From NCBI GenBank assembly GCA_964017065.1, contig OZ024783.1, positions 5,947,572-6,011,571 on the forward strand: a stretch of DNA of 64,000 nucleotides. The letters are read 5' to 3'. This stretch comes from Haliclona indistincta. Lineage: Eukaryota; Porifera; Demospongiae; Haplosclerida; Chalinidae. The translations under genes were made by a program, and so were the position numbers. Numbering within the stretch: position 1 is the first letter of the stretch; each line of letters starts with the position of its first letter. Positions 23,816-36,309 of this stretch are shown piece after piece. A model generated the notes under the pieces. It was not told the origin of the DNA, searched no databases, and was given only the letters and a program-made list of their open reading frames with translations.

Positions 23816-26800
23816 ATGAGTTCACCACTCTTCAAAATGTTCACGGCAATATTAGGCCCTATCTCCATCATAGTGCTGACGATCTTGTTTTCCATCTTTC
23901 CATTAATCATTGGTAAGAGCTTGCACTTGCACATACTTATCACTTTTAATAAATACATAAACATGCAGTCATGTACAAGCTTTAGTTTTGACTTTACTTG
24001 CATGCAGCAATGAATGAAGTATCTGAGCTACCATTACTTGACTTGGGAGATGAATCTCGTGTAACTGGTGAAGGAAAATTCTTTGGGGTTGATGACGGCA
24101 ATGACAATGCGACTGAGTTGCTAAATTCTATTCCATTTCCCTTTGGCAATAGCACCGAGACAAGTGTTTATGTGAGTTTGACAAAAGTTGTTCAAACACA
24201 GTAATAGTTTGACAACGGTACAAATAATTTTATTATGCCGTAGATTTCAAGTAATGGACTCATCAGTTTTGGTGCTCAATTTCTCGAATACATTCCGAGT
24301 CAATTCCCTATCGGCCAAAAGGTTGTTGCTCCATACTGGGATGATATTGATCTGATTAATAAAGGACTAGTCTTGTATGCTGCACTGATTCAAGGCCAAA
24401 ACTCTCATCTCAATAACAGTCTCGCTATATTTAATATGGTCAATGGCTATATTACTAATACTGTCTTCAAGGGTGCTTCAATTTTTCAAGCTCATTGGAT
24501 TTTAACAGCACGTTGGTGTCCTTTTGGAAATTCTATATGTACTTTGGTAAGACCAAATATTAAAATTCTCTAACAGAATCACTGAATTATGCACATGTAT
24601 GCGAAAGTAGATTATTAGCTAATCATTGAACGTCATGCAGATACATGTAGTACATGCAAAATTTCGTTGTTATTAGGGAGGCACGGTAGTGCCTCCCTAA
24701 TAACAACGCTATTAGGGACCATAGGGAGGCCATATGGAGACCATAGGGAGGCCTAATAACCCTACCGTAGGGAGGCACGGTAGTGCCTCCCTATGGTAGG
24801 GTTGAACCATAGATAATACAGTACAAGTGGATATGCAACGTGTCCGCATACTGCTACATTGCCTGAAGACGTCACTGCAGCGGATGACACGGATCTAAAC
24901 TACGAAATTCCGTAAATGAATACGCGCGCGAGCGCGCGTGTACTCAGCTAGCTAGCCGTGCAAGACAGTAGTAGTGCTTCTCGCAGCGTTTGTACTACTA
25001 TTAAGGAAGATAATGCTTTGATATCCCGGGAAATCTATTCTATAGATGCACCACATTGTTTATGCACAGTGAATCCTTAGTATTGTGAATAACTTTGGTA
25101 TAAAGGATGGAATTGTTGCTGTGCTTTACTGTGTGTTGTGGCTTGCTCAGAAACGCAGTGTGTTTTTAAACACTCCAGTTAGTTGTACAAAGAGCTGAAT
25201 TCCTGGATAATATCATCAGTCTTCACATAGAAGAAAATGTAGCCAAGTTTCTGTCTAAAAAGTAAACTCAGCTGCATACCAGCATTCTGGCTCTAGCTGC
25301 AAAAATACAACACAGGACGTCTTGAAATGCAGCCAGTTAGTTACAACAAGTAACTCCAGTTTCAAATATCCAACAAGAACGCTCCAGACATGTTCAGTAC
25401 GACTAGTTTAGTCTAAAAAGAAGCAAGAACAGCTTGTCCTTGGATTAAAACCACTGTAGCAAGCCATTGCACTGTACTCGAGCAGCGAGTTGTCGCTAGT
25501 TTGCTGCGCTGGACAGTACTGAGTGTCTGGAGTCGGTCTACAAGACATCTGGGGTCCTACAATTCCACCAAGAACTTGATTTCTCTATAAAACTGAAGTT
25601 GACCCTTGGGCTGGCGCAAGTGTGAAGGCGCTAATAGTCCCGCGAGATCTCACAGGTGAGCCTCTGAGGCGTGGGAGTACCGCTGCAGTGACTGCTTCAG
25701 CAGTCTCCGTGTATTTTCCCGTATACGCGCTCGTTGCATATCCACTTGTACTGTATTATCTATGGTTGAACGGAAAAACAAGATTGATATTTCGCCTGGT
25801 GAAGAATTTTATACGTCCAAAGATACTTAAATCTGCTATCTGGCGTTGCCCTATCCGAGTTACATTACTAAAGTGACGAACCTGGAAACGGTGAAATCGA
25901 GTTTCCTCATCTTCTTTCCGGCTTCAGCCACCTCAGTAGCGCCTTTACGCGAGCAGTGCCGACACCAAAACACCCACGAACAGTCGTGAAATTCTCCTGA
26001 CAAGTGCCTTTCGAACTTTTTTAGCGAAACGGCGATATAAATTCCGCGATTTCTCGATCGTGATCCATTGTGAGCTAAGTGTTAGACGCCATTATTGCGA
26101 TTGCGCAATACGCACGTGACCTAGCACTAGCTTGAGTATCTCCGCGCCGTATGGATCACGGAGAACACATATCTGTCTGGAGTCTTCGAAGAACGATAAG
26201 CTCGTATAGGATCACCATTCTGCGCTAGCCAGATAATTATAACCGCCGCACAGGTCTACAAAAAAGTGTGGGCGGGGCTCGTATGCACTTCATGCATGCA
26301 TGTATGCGTAGGCGAGCTGATACTATGTACAGCACCGGTACAGCATAAGGATTACTTTTAGCTACAAATTTAAATTGTTAATAAATTGTTAATAATAAAA
26401 AACCAACCATCAACAGGAATACTAAACACAAAGACGGCTCAGTACGTGCATGACATTGAACTGCACTTCACTAAAAAAGCAAAAAGGACACAAACAAGAA
26501 AATTAAAAAGATTTCTATCGAAATCAAAAGGATGTAGGGTTGTGAAATCTAACACTGGTCCACAATGTAATCTAACAAGGAACAAGCATAGAATGGTAAC
26601 ACGATTGACTTGCTAACATACCATTAGATCCCTACATCAGTGGCTGTACACAAGCTGAACGCAGGTCAGGTGTCAGCAGTCAACAGCAACTAGGTCAACC
26701 ACAGCAGCTACTGATGTAGGGATCTATGGTCTGTTAGCAAGTCAATCGTGTTACTATTCCATGCTTGTTCCTTGTTAGTTTACATTGTGAACCAGTGGTA

Positions 26801-29800
26801 GATTTCACAACCCTACATACTTTTGATTTCAACTAAAATCTTTTTAATTTCTAGCATTATTAATTTATTATTACCATAAAATTTAGAAATTTTCGCCTTC
26901 CAAAATTTTCAAAAGATGGCCAAATTAAAAAAATTAAACTACAGTGTTCCACACGAAGAGAGGGAATAATTGTGTATTTGACATTTTGCTTGATTTCTCT
27001 AGAGTTATTTGTCCTAGAGTTATGATTTATATATCATTTTGATCCTCTATCCTTACTGAATCTTATGCCTTATATGGCTTCTTGTCAGATGACACTCACG
27101 TGACAGAAATTTGAAAGACAGGCAGCCAATTGGAAAAACACGTTAGGGAGCGAATCTCAGGGACTACCGGTAGTTAAGCTCTGTTATCGCTGCATTGAAG
27201 CTTTCACCTCGGATGCATATCTGTTGGCAGCAGGATTGGTCCCAATCAGTGCTACATCGGCGGCAGAGAGCAAAAGTTGACCGTTCTCGATGAGCCTAAC
27301 GTTAGGGACAGGAATTCCAGTTCTACTGGTAGTTAAGCTCTAAGACTTCATGACTGCAATGCTAAAACATTAATCATGAAAGTAGATCTCACCTAGCGTC
27401 TCTAGAAGCATATACAGCGACAAGCGCGACTTCACTCTGCGAGAGAGCAGGTTTTTGGCGGCCATTTTGTTAGGTAAAATCATAGATACAATATACTATG
27501 TTGGTATACTGTATCTATGGTAAAATGTATTGTTACTATTGACGTGACGTCATACATTCCTAACATTAATTCACTCTCTTCGTGTGGAACACTGTATGAG
27601 GTATCCAAATTCGCGTATTCACCTGTGCGTGGGTGGTCGTAGAAAACATGGCGCCACCACGCACTAGGCAGCAAACTAAGCGCCGTTTCTCACGCTATTT
27701 GTATGTTTTGCGCCGTTTCGGGTAGCTTGCTGGTACAAGAGTGCTATTTTCTCTCCAAGTAAGTCGAAATCATAGTTTAAACCGGTTATAAACCTCGGTT
27801 TATAACCTACATTTACATGACTAAATTATTTTTGCTTCAAATGAATGTAAAATGAAATTACTCAAAAATTTTCGCTCTTTGAGAATAACACAGAAATGTT
27901 TCATCATGCCAAAATTTTCTACACTTACGTTGTACATTTTTCCTTTTACTAGACCAATACATTTCAAGCAGTGTTGGCAACTGATGGTGTCAGATCCTAC
28001 GCCATCTATACATATGAGTGTGGGAAACTGAACTGGGTGAAACGTCCTGCTGGCATTGGATTTAGTGCCTCATACAACTTATTTGCTGAGCATCCTCTCT
28101 CTCGCCGCGAAGCAAACGTTAATCAAATTTCTTGTGTCAATAGTCCGTCCAGTAAATGGAGCAATGTTATATACCAAATCAACAAGAACTCTGGTCAGTT
28201 CAGTTCACAAGACTAGTATTTTCATTTAAAAAGAAAAATTAAATTCTCCTGGCAGGTGCCTTTTGAACTTAGTTTTTAGCGAAACGACGATATACATTTG
28301 ACGAGTTCACAATCACGAACAGTTGTCAGCTAAGTGTTAGGCTATGTTTACACGTAGACGATCAGCCACTGATTAGGGATCTATTGTCTATTAGCAAGTC
28401 AATTGTGTTACCATTCCATGCTAGTTTCTTGTTGGTTTACATTGTGGACCAGTAGCAGATTTCTTCATCCTATTTTCTTTAACCATAGCATACAATTGTG
28501 CATGACTATAATTATTCTTTCAGTTAACTAATAATGGTCATATTGTGTGCTTGCTTCATTAGGACAACTAACTGAGTTCAGAGGTGTATCTAATAACTCA
28601 AAATCAATCACATTTACATGGAAGTCACCTCAAAATACAAGTGGAATGATAATTATTACAAACTACATTTTCCGATGCATATTACTTGGAACTGGAATAA
28701 CGCACAATCTGAATATTAACAGTTCACAGACCACAATCACACTAAGTGGACTCATGCCATACACTAGCTATTACTGTAGAATAACAGCTCGTACAAGTGG
28801 AGGAGAAGGACTTGCAGCAATCACAAGTGTTACCACCCTACAAGATGGTGAGTACAGTATACTGCTCAAATCAACAATAATTGTTTCCGCAGTTCCCAGT
28901 GGGAAGCCACAAACCTTGATATTTTCAACCACTTCGCATACACTAACCCTTTCATGGTCTCCTCCTCTCTCTTCACAACGTAATGGAGTCATCATCAGCT
29001 ATCTCATCATCTGCAGCTCAGGAGGCAGCATCATCAACAGCACCAGAACCAGCAGTACCAGTCTGACCATCACAGGACTGCAGCCATTCACCAACTACAC
29101 CTGTTCAATGAGGGCAGCAACTATAGTAGGAGATGGACCAGCAACAATGCTAGATATTGTTACCTCTGAAGACAGTAAGACTATAAAGAAAATTCCATTT
29201 GCATAGCAATACATGTTCCTATTAAATTATAAAAGGACCTGACACTTTCCCAACAATTTTGTCATCCTCTGCTACTTCGACTAATATTACACTCACTTGG
29301 GGACCTCCCGATCATGACAAGCTAAATGGACTGTTGGTTGAGTATCACGTTCAATGTTCTGGTGGAACAAGAGAATACAACCAAACTGTAAATGAGTCAC
29401 ACAATACAACCACCCTCAGTGGACTCCTACCATACACTAACTACTCCTGTAACATCACAGCTCACAATAGTGCAGGAGGAGGACCTGCAGCAACTACTAG
29501 TGTGACTACAAAACAAGATGGTGAATAATAACAATAATCCTTTACTCTGTAATGTATCATGTATTAATTCTGTTTTCAGTTCCCAGTGGCCCTCCTCTAA
29601 ATTTGACTGCATTAGTAACACAACGAACTGTGTCACTAGTCTGGTCTCCTCCACATGTTGATGGTCGAAACGGCATCATAACCAGCTATACTGTCAATTG
29701 TACTGTCAATTTTGTGACTAATTTCACTAGTACAACTAGTGAGACAAGACTGACTGTCACAGGACGTGAGCCATTCACTAACTACACCTGTTCTGTGAGT

Positions 29801-32800
29801 GCAGCTACTGTTGTTGGTAGTGGACCAGCAGTTGTGAAGAATGTGATCACAGCAAAAGGTAAGTCACCTTTTCGGCTTTTTATAGTGTCGTTGAATTTAT
29901 GTTGCTATAGTTCCACCACGAGTTGTCACTGCACAAGCTGTTGTTATGCCAGTTATTAATAGCAATGTAGTGATACAGTTCAGTATCATGGATGCAGCTC
30001 CACCAGTTCAAGTAGAGGACATTTACTGGAACTTCACTACATCATCAGGAATGACTCAACCAGTCAAAAATCCAATGACAATAATATCATTGTCACTTAA
30101 TCGTTTGGCACTGACTATTAACAATGCTCAACTATCTCATACTGGAAGCTACATGATAACTGTTAGCAACCCAGCTGGCAGTAGTACTGGATCAGTTCAA
30201 CTGAGTGTATTAGGTAAGTGATATTATGTTGAAATTTTGGTTTGACGTGCTACAATGATTGTGGTCTTTAGTACCAGCACAACTATTGTACACCAATGGA
30301 GCTAAAGTGACTAGATCTCCTACTGATGAAAGAACTGTGGCATTCAATTGCACTGCTGATGGCATTCCAGAACCACAAATCTCATGGAGAAGAAATGGAC
30401 AGCTTTTAAGCATCAACCAGCTTCTAAGATACAGTGTGATCACCACTACAACTAATGGATTCCGCTCAACTGAATTGCCTGGAGTTCAGCAGACAGAGAG
30501 CAAACTGACGATCAGAAATCTTAAAGAAATTGATGAAGGAACCTTCTCTTGCATAGCACAGAGTGCGACCACACCTCCAGCTGCTCTTCTTGTTTCCTTC
30601 CAGTTAGACATTGAGATACGTAAGCCTTTTTTTAATAAGCTCCTTAATTTTTTGTTGTACAGCTCCTTCAACTAATCATTGCGAACACAATGCATGTCAA
30701 AATAATGGAACATGTGAAAATCTCAGTGACAAATTCTTTTGTCATTGTACTACAAGTTTCACTGGACATACTTGTACTATTCGTAAGCAAAATTACTGTG
30801 TACCACTGTACGTAAATTTCTTTCATTTCTTGTCTTTAGCTGTCAGACTTTCTTTTAAACCAGTGATCACAACACAGCCTAAGAATATCACTGGTGATCT
30901 GTTCAGCAATGTGAATCTCATTTGTATTGCTGATGAGGGGTATCCTGAACCTGAGATCATCTGGTACAAAGATGGCACTAAAGTGAGGACTCCAAGTACA
31001 CCAAATACCTTAGTGATCGAGGAGCTAAGACCAAGCGATCGTGGGTTCTACTACTGTGAAGCAGTCAATGTTGCAGGTACTGCCACATCCAACACTGTTC
31101 TGGTCAATATAAAAGGTTTTTTCCTATCAAATTTCTACATATTAAATTTTTATTAGTACTTATTATTATTGTAGGTGTGGTTCAGTATGAAGCATTTATT
31201 CGTCAAAATGAAACAGAAATAATTGATTCAGCAAATCTCTTACTACAGGTGACATAAGTAAAAAGCAATGCAAAAATTACCATTTATACAGATCAACAAT
31301 GCTCTTGCTGGTAGTAGACTTGCTCTCAATGCCTCTTTCTTCTTTATTGAACTGCTGATGTCTGAAAAGTAAGCAACTAAACTTATCAAATCAGACTCAA
31401 AATTTTGCAGTGCAACAATGCGAGATGTTCCTATACTGATCACACTGATTACTGATGATGGAGCTGGGAGTGAAATGCTACGACAAGAAGTGCTTCAAGA
31501 GATGGAGAGAGTGGAAGCACAAATTATGCTCCAAATCAGCATTGATATCGCTGAAGTAGATAGATTTGGTAATTCTTATGCAATTATACATAGTACTTTT
31601 TCATTATTCTAACTCAGACGGCTGTCAATCAATTAATACATCAATACCATCTGTTTCTGGAGATGGAAACTTGACAATCACTATCACTTGGCCTGAGACT
31701 AATCTGGCAGAAGTTGCTGTGGTGACATGTCCGTGTGGTACTCTGAATATTACAGCCCAGGTAGCTACTCGACGCTGTGGAGGTAATTTCATCAATGGAG
31801 CACAGTGGGATACAGCTAATGTTGATCCTTGCAACTTGAGTGACAATGCGAGAAGAATCTGCCAGTTATCAGCGGTAATTACACATCAGTAATTTGTACC
31901 TATTACACAAATGTGTCTGTCGTAAAATTATAGTTACCAACTGAGGAACGCCTTGATAGACTGGAGGTGTTCACTAATTCATCAAATGAGATCATGAGTG
32001 ATGATGTGTCTGCATCTGTGACAGTTTTAGTAGCTTCTACTGGAGATGTTGAAGGAAATAAAACAGTACGTTATCGATAGGTGCTCGTATTAGATACATC
32101 TCACCTTTATGCAGTTAACCGAAAATTTTCTTAACATTGTTGACAATATTGTAAGAGCTGAGCCGATGGTACTTCAAGAGAGTCAAGCAGATGCAAATAG
32201 CTCAGCTAAGTATGTTGATTCTTCATTGTAATAAAAATACTATTTACTGTACTTTCTGTAGATTGTTAGATGCTGTGGAAAGAGTTAGTGAGAACATTCC
32301 TATCCCAGAGAATGAGACGTCTGCTCTTCTCACTCAATCAACTTTTGCTGTCTCAGTCCAGAAAGTAGACCCCATGACATTCACTGGACTCAGCATTAGT
32401 GCAGTCATTGAAAGCTTTGATAATCAAAGAATTGATGAACTAATGTTGAACATGATGATGAGCAATGAGAGATCAACTGGTTCACTGTCCCTACCGAGTA
32501 ACTTGCTTCAGAAGGCTAATGGCACCAGAGTTACAATGTCTGTGTTCACCACTAACTCATTATTTTTGAGAAGAGATACCAATAACATGGAGGTAGCTAG
32601 CATCGTCATATCTGCTGGTGTAGTGGGAGTACAGAGAGTTAGGAATCTAGATCCACCAATCATGGCTGTGTTCCAAAGAAACCCAGTAAGCTGATATGGT
32701 GTTTTTGACAAAATATTGAGCATGATATTTTACATAGAATGTTAATGGTACTGAACCAGTTTGTTCATTCTGGGATCAAGCTCTTGATGGTGAGAAGCAT

Positions 32801-34409
32801 GCTATTTGCAATACAAGCTAAAGTTCAGTGATATCAATATAACTTTAGATGGTTATGGTGGATGGTCGTCAGAAGGTTGTTTCATCAGAAACAGCACTAG
32901 TCTAAATCAAACTGAAGTCACTTGCTTGTGTAACCATCTCACCAACTTCGCCATTTTACTAGTAAATTAAAGCAAGCACACCAAAATTTCCTTTCATATC
33001 ATGCATTGCAGGATGTCTCACCACAATTTGGTAACCCACCAGTTTCAAAACGTCCTGAAGACTTTTTCTTAGATGCTGTGTCATACATTGGTGTGATACT
33101 GTCCATAGCTGGTCTTCTACTCACCATAGTTTCTTATATCGGCACACGGTCAGTTTATTGAAAATTAGACAAACATGTTGAATGTTTCATGCTTTAGGAA
33201 ACTTCGTCTCTCTGATCACGGACAACTGTTGCTCAATCTCTGTTTTGCTTTGCTCGGACTATACATATCATTCATCTTCTCCATCCATAGCAGTAGTGTG
33301 CCTGCATTGTGTGCCATAGTCTCTATCATGTTACACTATTTCATGCTGGTAGTGTTCATGATGATGGCTGCTGAGGCAGTCGATTTGTACATGAAGTTAG
33401 TAATAGTACTGGGTCAAAATATTAGTCACTATGTCATCAAAATCACTGTCATATGTTGGGGTAAGTTTACATGATGGTGCAATCATTTCATGCTGCGCTG
33501 TATCCATCAATTTTATTGCAGTTGTTCCAGTGTTTGTGGTACTGTTTTGTTTTGCTCCTAGCCCAAATTCATACATGCATTCAAATGTGTAAGTACCTTC
33601 AATGATGGTGATAAACGGTTTTTGATACTTATTTTTAATTCAGGTGTCGTGTACATGGTGTTCCCTTCTATATTGGTGTGATAGTGCCATTTGTGGTCAT
33701 CTACTTGTTCAACTGGACTGTCTACATTATTATTCTGGCTACTCTTTGCTGTAAAAACTATCGAAAAGATGCTGAATTCAGGAAAAATCCAGTAAAATTG
33801 AAGCAGCAGCTGATAGCAGCAGTAACCTTGTCAGTAGTCTTTGGCTTGGGTTGGGGCATTGGTCTATTAGCAACAGAAGGTGTCAGAGTAGCAGCTCTTC
33901 GAGACTTCTTCTCTGCAGTATTTATCATTTGCACTGCCTTTCAAGGAGTCATGGTGTTCTGCTTGCAGACACTGCGTTCAAAGCCAATACAAAGCACTTG
34001 GGCAAAGTGGTTCAACATGGTAACTGGTAAAGAAATCTCTGTCTTGACATCCTCTGCAAATATCAGTCAAATATGGCGCAATCGGCGTTCTCACCAACAC
34101 TCAAACTTTGACAGTAGTGCAGTGCAAATGGATAGCTACACTGTCCAAAACAGTGAATACGAAATTACAACAATACAGAGGAATGTCAAGAATGTGTCGT
34201 TTCCTGCTGGACTAACAGTGACAACAATTGATGAGCAGGATGAACCTGATAAAAATGAGACATTGCCTTGTGATGAAAACAACTACTTTGCTATAGAATT
34301 CAATCCTTCCGAAGAGAATACAGCAGGTTTAAATGAAACACCGACAGGTGGCGATGTTGAGATTGAAGCCACACCCAAATATGAGACGATGAAGGATACT
34401 GATTTTTAA
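23816..34409 (+). CDS. Gene 3: NIDO/FN3/Ig/EGF/GAIN adhesion GPCR, 1865 aa
   Basis: Twenty-five exons splice in frame to 5598 nt: 23816-23912, 24008-24171, 24244-24546, 27953-28193, 28563-28847, 28893-29174, 29236-29520, 29580-29858, 29911-30213, 30272-30619, 30663-30782, 30840-31115, 31175-31248, 31292-31368, 31411-31568, 31618-31874, 31934-32065, 32115-32209, 32262-32685, 32738-32789, 32849-32961, 33012-33148, 33198-33460, 33522-33588, 33644-34409. Approximate residues: signal 1-32, NIDO-like 33-268, four FN3 269-645, Ig 646-746 and 747-862, EGF 863-902, Ig 903-994, unassigned segment 995-1097, HRM-like 1098-1183, GAIN 1184-1400, GPS to 1455 with CNHLTNF, 7TM to about 1725, tail. The receptor should sit in the plasma membrane, cleave itself at HL/T and bind matrix or cells. 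Intron 3 is 3.4 kb because of mobile elements. The donor after the third Ig exon is a weak GTTTTT. Ligand unknown. Confidence 0.9.
24675..26856. repeat. Composite repeat R1, copy interrupted by another element
   Basis: The GGGAGGCAC hairpin end is at 24675-24801, the body resumes at 25771, the spacer follows from about 26300, and a full foldback lies at 26500-26856 (arms AAAAGATTTCTATCG and CAAAAGGATGTAGGG). The 959 bp element 24807-25765 is inserted within it. The whole array lies in intron 3 of gene 3. Confidence 0.65.
24807..25765. mobile_element. 959 bp element with TTGAA target duplication
   Basis: Perfect 34 bp inverted ends begin CCATAGATAATACAGTACAA. TTGAA flanks at 24802-24806 and 25766-25770. 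Removing the element rejoins the R1 phrase TAGGGTTGAACGGAAAAACA, matching other R1 copies. No transposase frame seen. Confidence 0.85.
26942..27594. mobile_element. 653 bp Tc1/mariner-like MITE
   Basis: Inverted ends CAGTGTTCCACACGAAGAGA (26942) and its complement ending at 27594, flanked by TA at 26940-26941 and 27595-27596. The TACAGTG terminus is the usual Tc1-type end. A small palindrome (ATAGATACAATATA) lies at 27480-27522. No transposase. Confidence 0.75.
28236..28470. repeat. Internally deleted R1 fragment
   Basis: A body piece (28236-28345, TTTTAGCGAAACGACGATAT) is joined to a foldback-arm piece (about 28365-28470, CATTGTGGACCAGTAGCAG). In intron 4 of gene 3. Confidence 0.5.
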
Positions 34410-35470
34410 TCGTCACAATAATTTTATTCCTTGAGAAAAATGGGCAAAGAAGCCTCAGTGAATTTTGCTGCATCGCAATGGAACATAAACATTCAACATA
34501 TTAATATGTGTATTGTCATGTTCATTTGTTTGTAGTAGCTTTGCTTGTAGTAGCTATGCTTGCAATTGTTCGCAGTATATTATTTCATATCATATAGCAC
34601 ATGCAAGCATACACTAGCGTCAATTATCAATATCTTCACAATATTATGATTGTTTAGTTACATGTGGAATGTGTAATTTATCACAAAAAGACTAGATAAA
34701 TAATACTACAGGTATTATACAGTTTGTTGACACAATGATAATAGCGTACGTATGTACTGTACTACGTATGTGCATTTACTGCTGCAGTTTGCAAGTTTGC
34801 TGCTGTACTCAAAATGTGTCACTGAATACATTTACAGCTGTTACACTGTAAAACATTCACTGTAAGACCTGTTTGTAAGACATTCATTGGATACAGCTGT
34901 TACACAGTTTTTACACAATGATATAGCTACATGTAGTACCAGGAAATGCATGTTGCTGAGGCTTCATGCATGATGGCTCACCAATGCCTCAAAAGTATCA
35001 TTCTTGACTTGTGTCTCATTCTTGATAGTTTGCAAGTTTGCTGTCATAGCTACTCAACATGTGAATGACTGAATGTGTGGTTAGCCTGTGATAACACTGT
35101 ACAAAGCTTCTCTGTATTGAACAATAATCAGGGGAGGCCACTGATCACATGTTTCTCACATGGCTATACTAACCACGTGTTTACCAGGGTACTAACCACA
35201 TTCTATTAACCACATAGAGAGGCTACTAACCACATGTTGAGGCTACTAACCACATGTTTTAGGCTACTAACCAGTAGCCATGTTTACCACTTGGCTACTA
35301 ACCTCATGTTTGTGTTGTGCAGTACACAATACTTCCTCATTGCCATTATTTGTAATGCCTTCAGTTCATTAGCTGGATCAACAGAAGAGCATGCATCCAC
35401 AAACACTACTGCTGGTAACTTAACTAGTGTGTCATTTCTTGTTCTCTTTTCTTTCTTTTCTCTTTACCCT
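34410..35470. other. 3' flank of gene 3, duplicate of the gene 1 flank
   Basis: No gene. It aligns by eye with 2830-3860, including the TACTAACCACATG cluster (about 35165-35310). A TTAA-type element similar to 3860-4449 follows at 35470 and is truncated near 35955. Confidence 0.55.
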
Positions 35471-35949
35471 TTAAGCCCTATTGACACCATTTGGCATCAT
35501 GCATACTTCAGACATCATAAATTTATCAAAAAGTGTTAAATATTCTGAAATTTGGAGAATACAAACTGTTAAAAATCCAGTGGTTTTATGGTGCGCGTTC
35601 TTTACTAAACATATTGGTGCCAGGTTTTTTCTATGGCTTCAGTGCAAATTTCACTTTATTTTATAGAAATAAATTGTCCACCAAGAAATTTTGACATTTT
35701 ATGGCTTCAGAATGCCCAGAAAACTCATTTTGCACTTTTCAATGATATGGGCTACATTTGTCACTTAACAAAACCACTGCTATTTGTATGTACTTTTAAG
35801 TGGACAGCCTCAAATTTTTTACTTTTAGCAAAGTTAATGTGGACACTGCACTTTATTGGCTTCATATCTGCAGTGGAAATGGCATCTTGACCTACTTGAG
35901 TATGATGAAGTGCGGCTACTCTTTGGCGAAAAGGATGCAAATTTGAGAC

Positions 35950-36085
35950 GAGTAGTTGCCCTCGCACAGCAAGGTGCGGACAGTGCTAGTATCCTGGGCC
36001 ACAGCTTCAGGATTCAGGCAGCCACAGCTGCTGCCCGGGCAGGCCTTGAAGACTCATCAATACAGTCTCTTGGTCAATGGCACTC
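35950..36085 (+). pseudogene. Tyrosine recombinase fragment, second copy
   Basis: The frame ALAQQGADSASILGHSF continues to AATAAARAGLEDSS and LGQWHSVA and is then cut by a MITE, so the terminal tyrosine is lost. The R in the GRW box of the first copy is Q here. Upstream it fuses to the truncated TTAA-type element. Confidence 0.65.
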
Positions 36086-36309
36086 AGTAGCGGATCTAGG
36101 GGGGGCCATGGCTCCCAAAAATTCTTCCCTTTAAAATTTTTTACTGTCTTAAGGGGGTACAGCTGTCTCTCGGTCTGTCTTGCCCTCCACCAGGCTTACC
36201 ACGAAGTCGTATTCTAATGAATATTAATTAGCTATTTTCAAAAATCGCCCGCGCTTACTTGCGCGCCATGACTGCCCCCCCCAATTGTTTCGTCCTAGAA
36301 CCGCCACTG
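36085..36309. mobile_element. 225 bp MITE with CAGTxGCGG ends
   Basis: Imperfect inverted ends CAGTAGCGGATCTAGG and CAGTGGCGGTTCTAGG. No convincing target duplication. Relative to the first copy, the sequence matching about 5804-6078 is missing at this point, so the insertion or a later event removed about 275 bp. Possibly hAT-like. Confidence 0.6.

Noticed and set aside
24925..24945. GCGCGC palindromes as CRISPR-like or origin signals
   Set aside because: They are isolated hairpins within mobile elements; there are no regularly spaced repeats.
25622..25876. Plus-strand frame across the 959 bp element boundary
   Set aside because: It spans the element end and R1 body, so it is an accidental fusion.
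26386..26616. Lysine-rich frame
   Set aside because: It is the R1 spacer and foldback arm, and the same text in other copies has stops.
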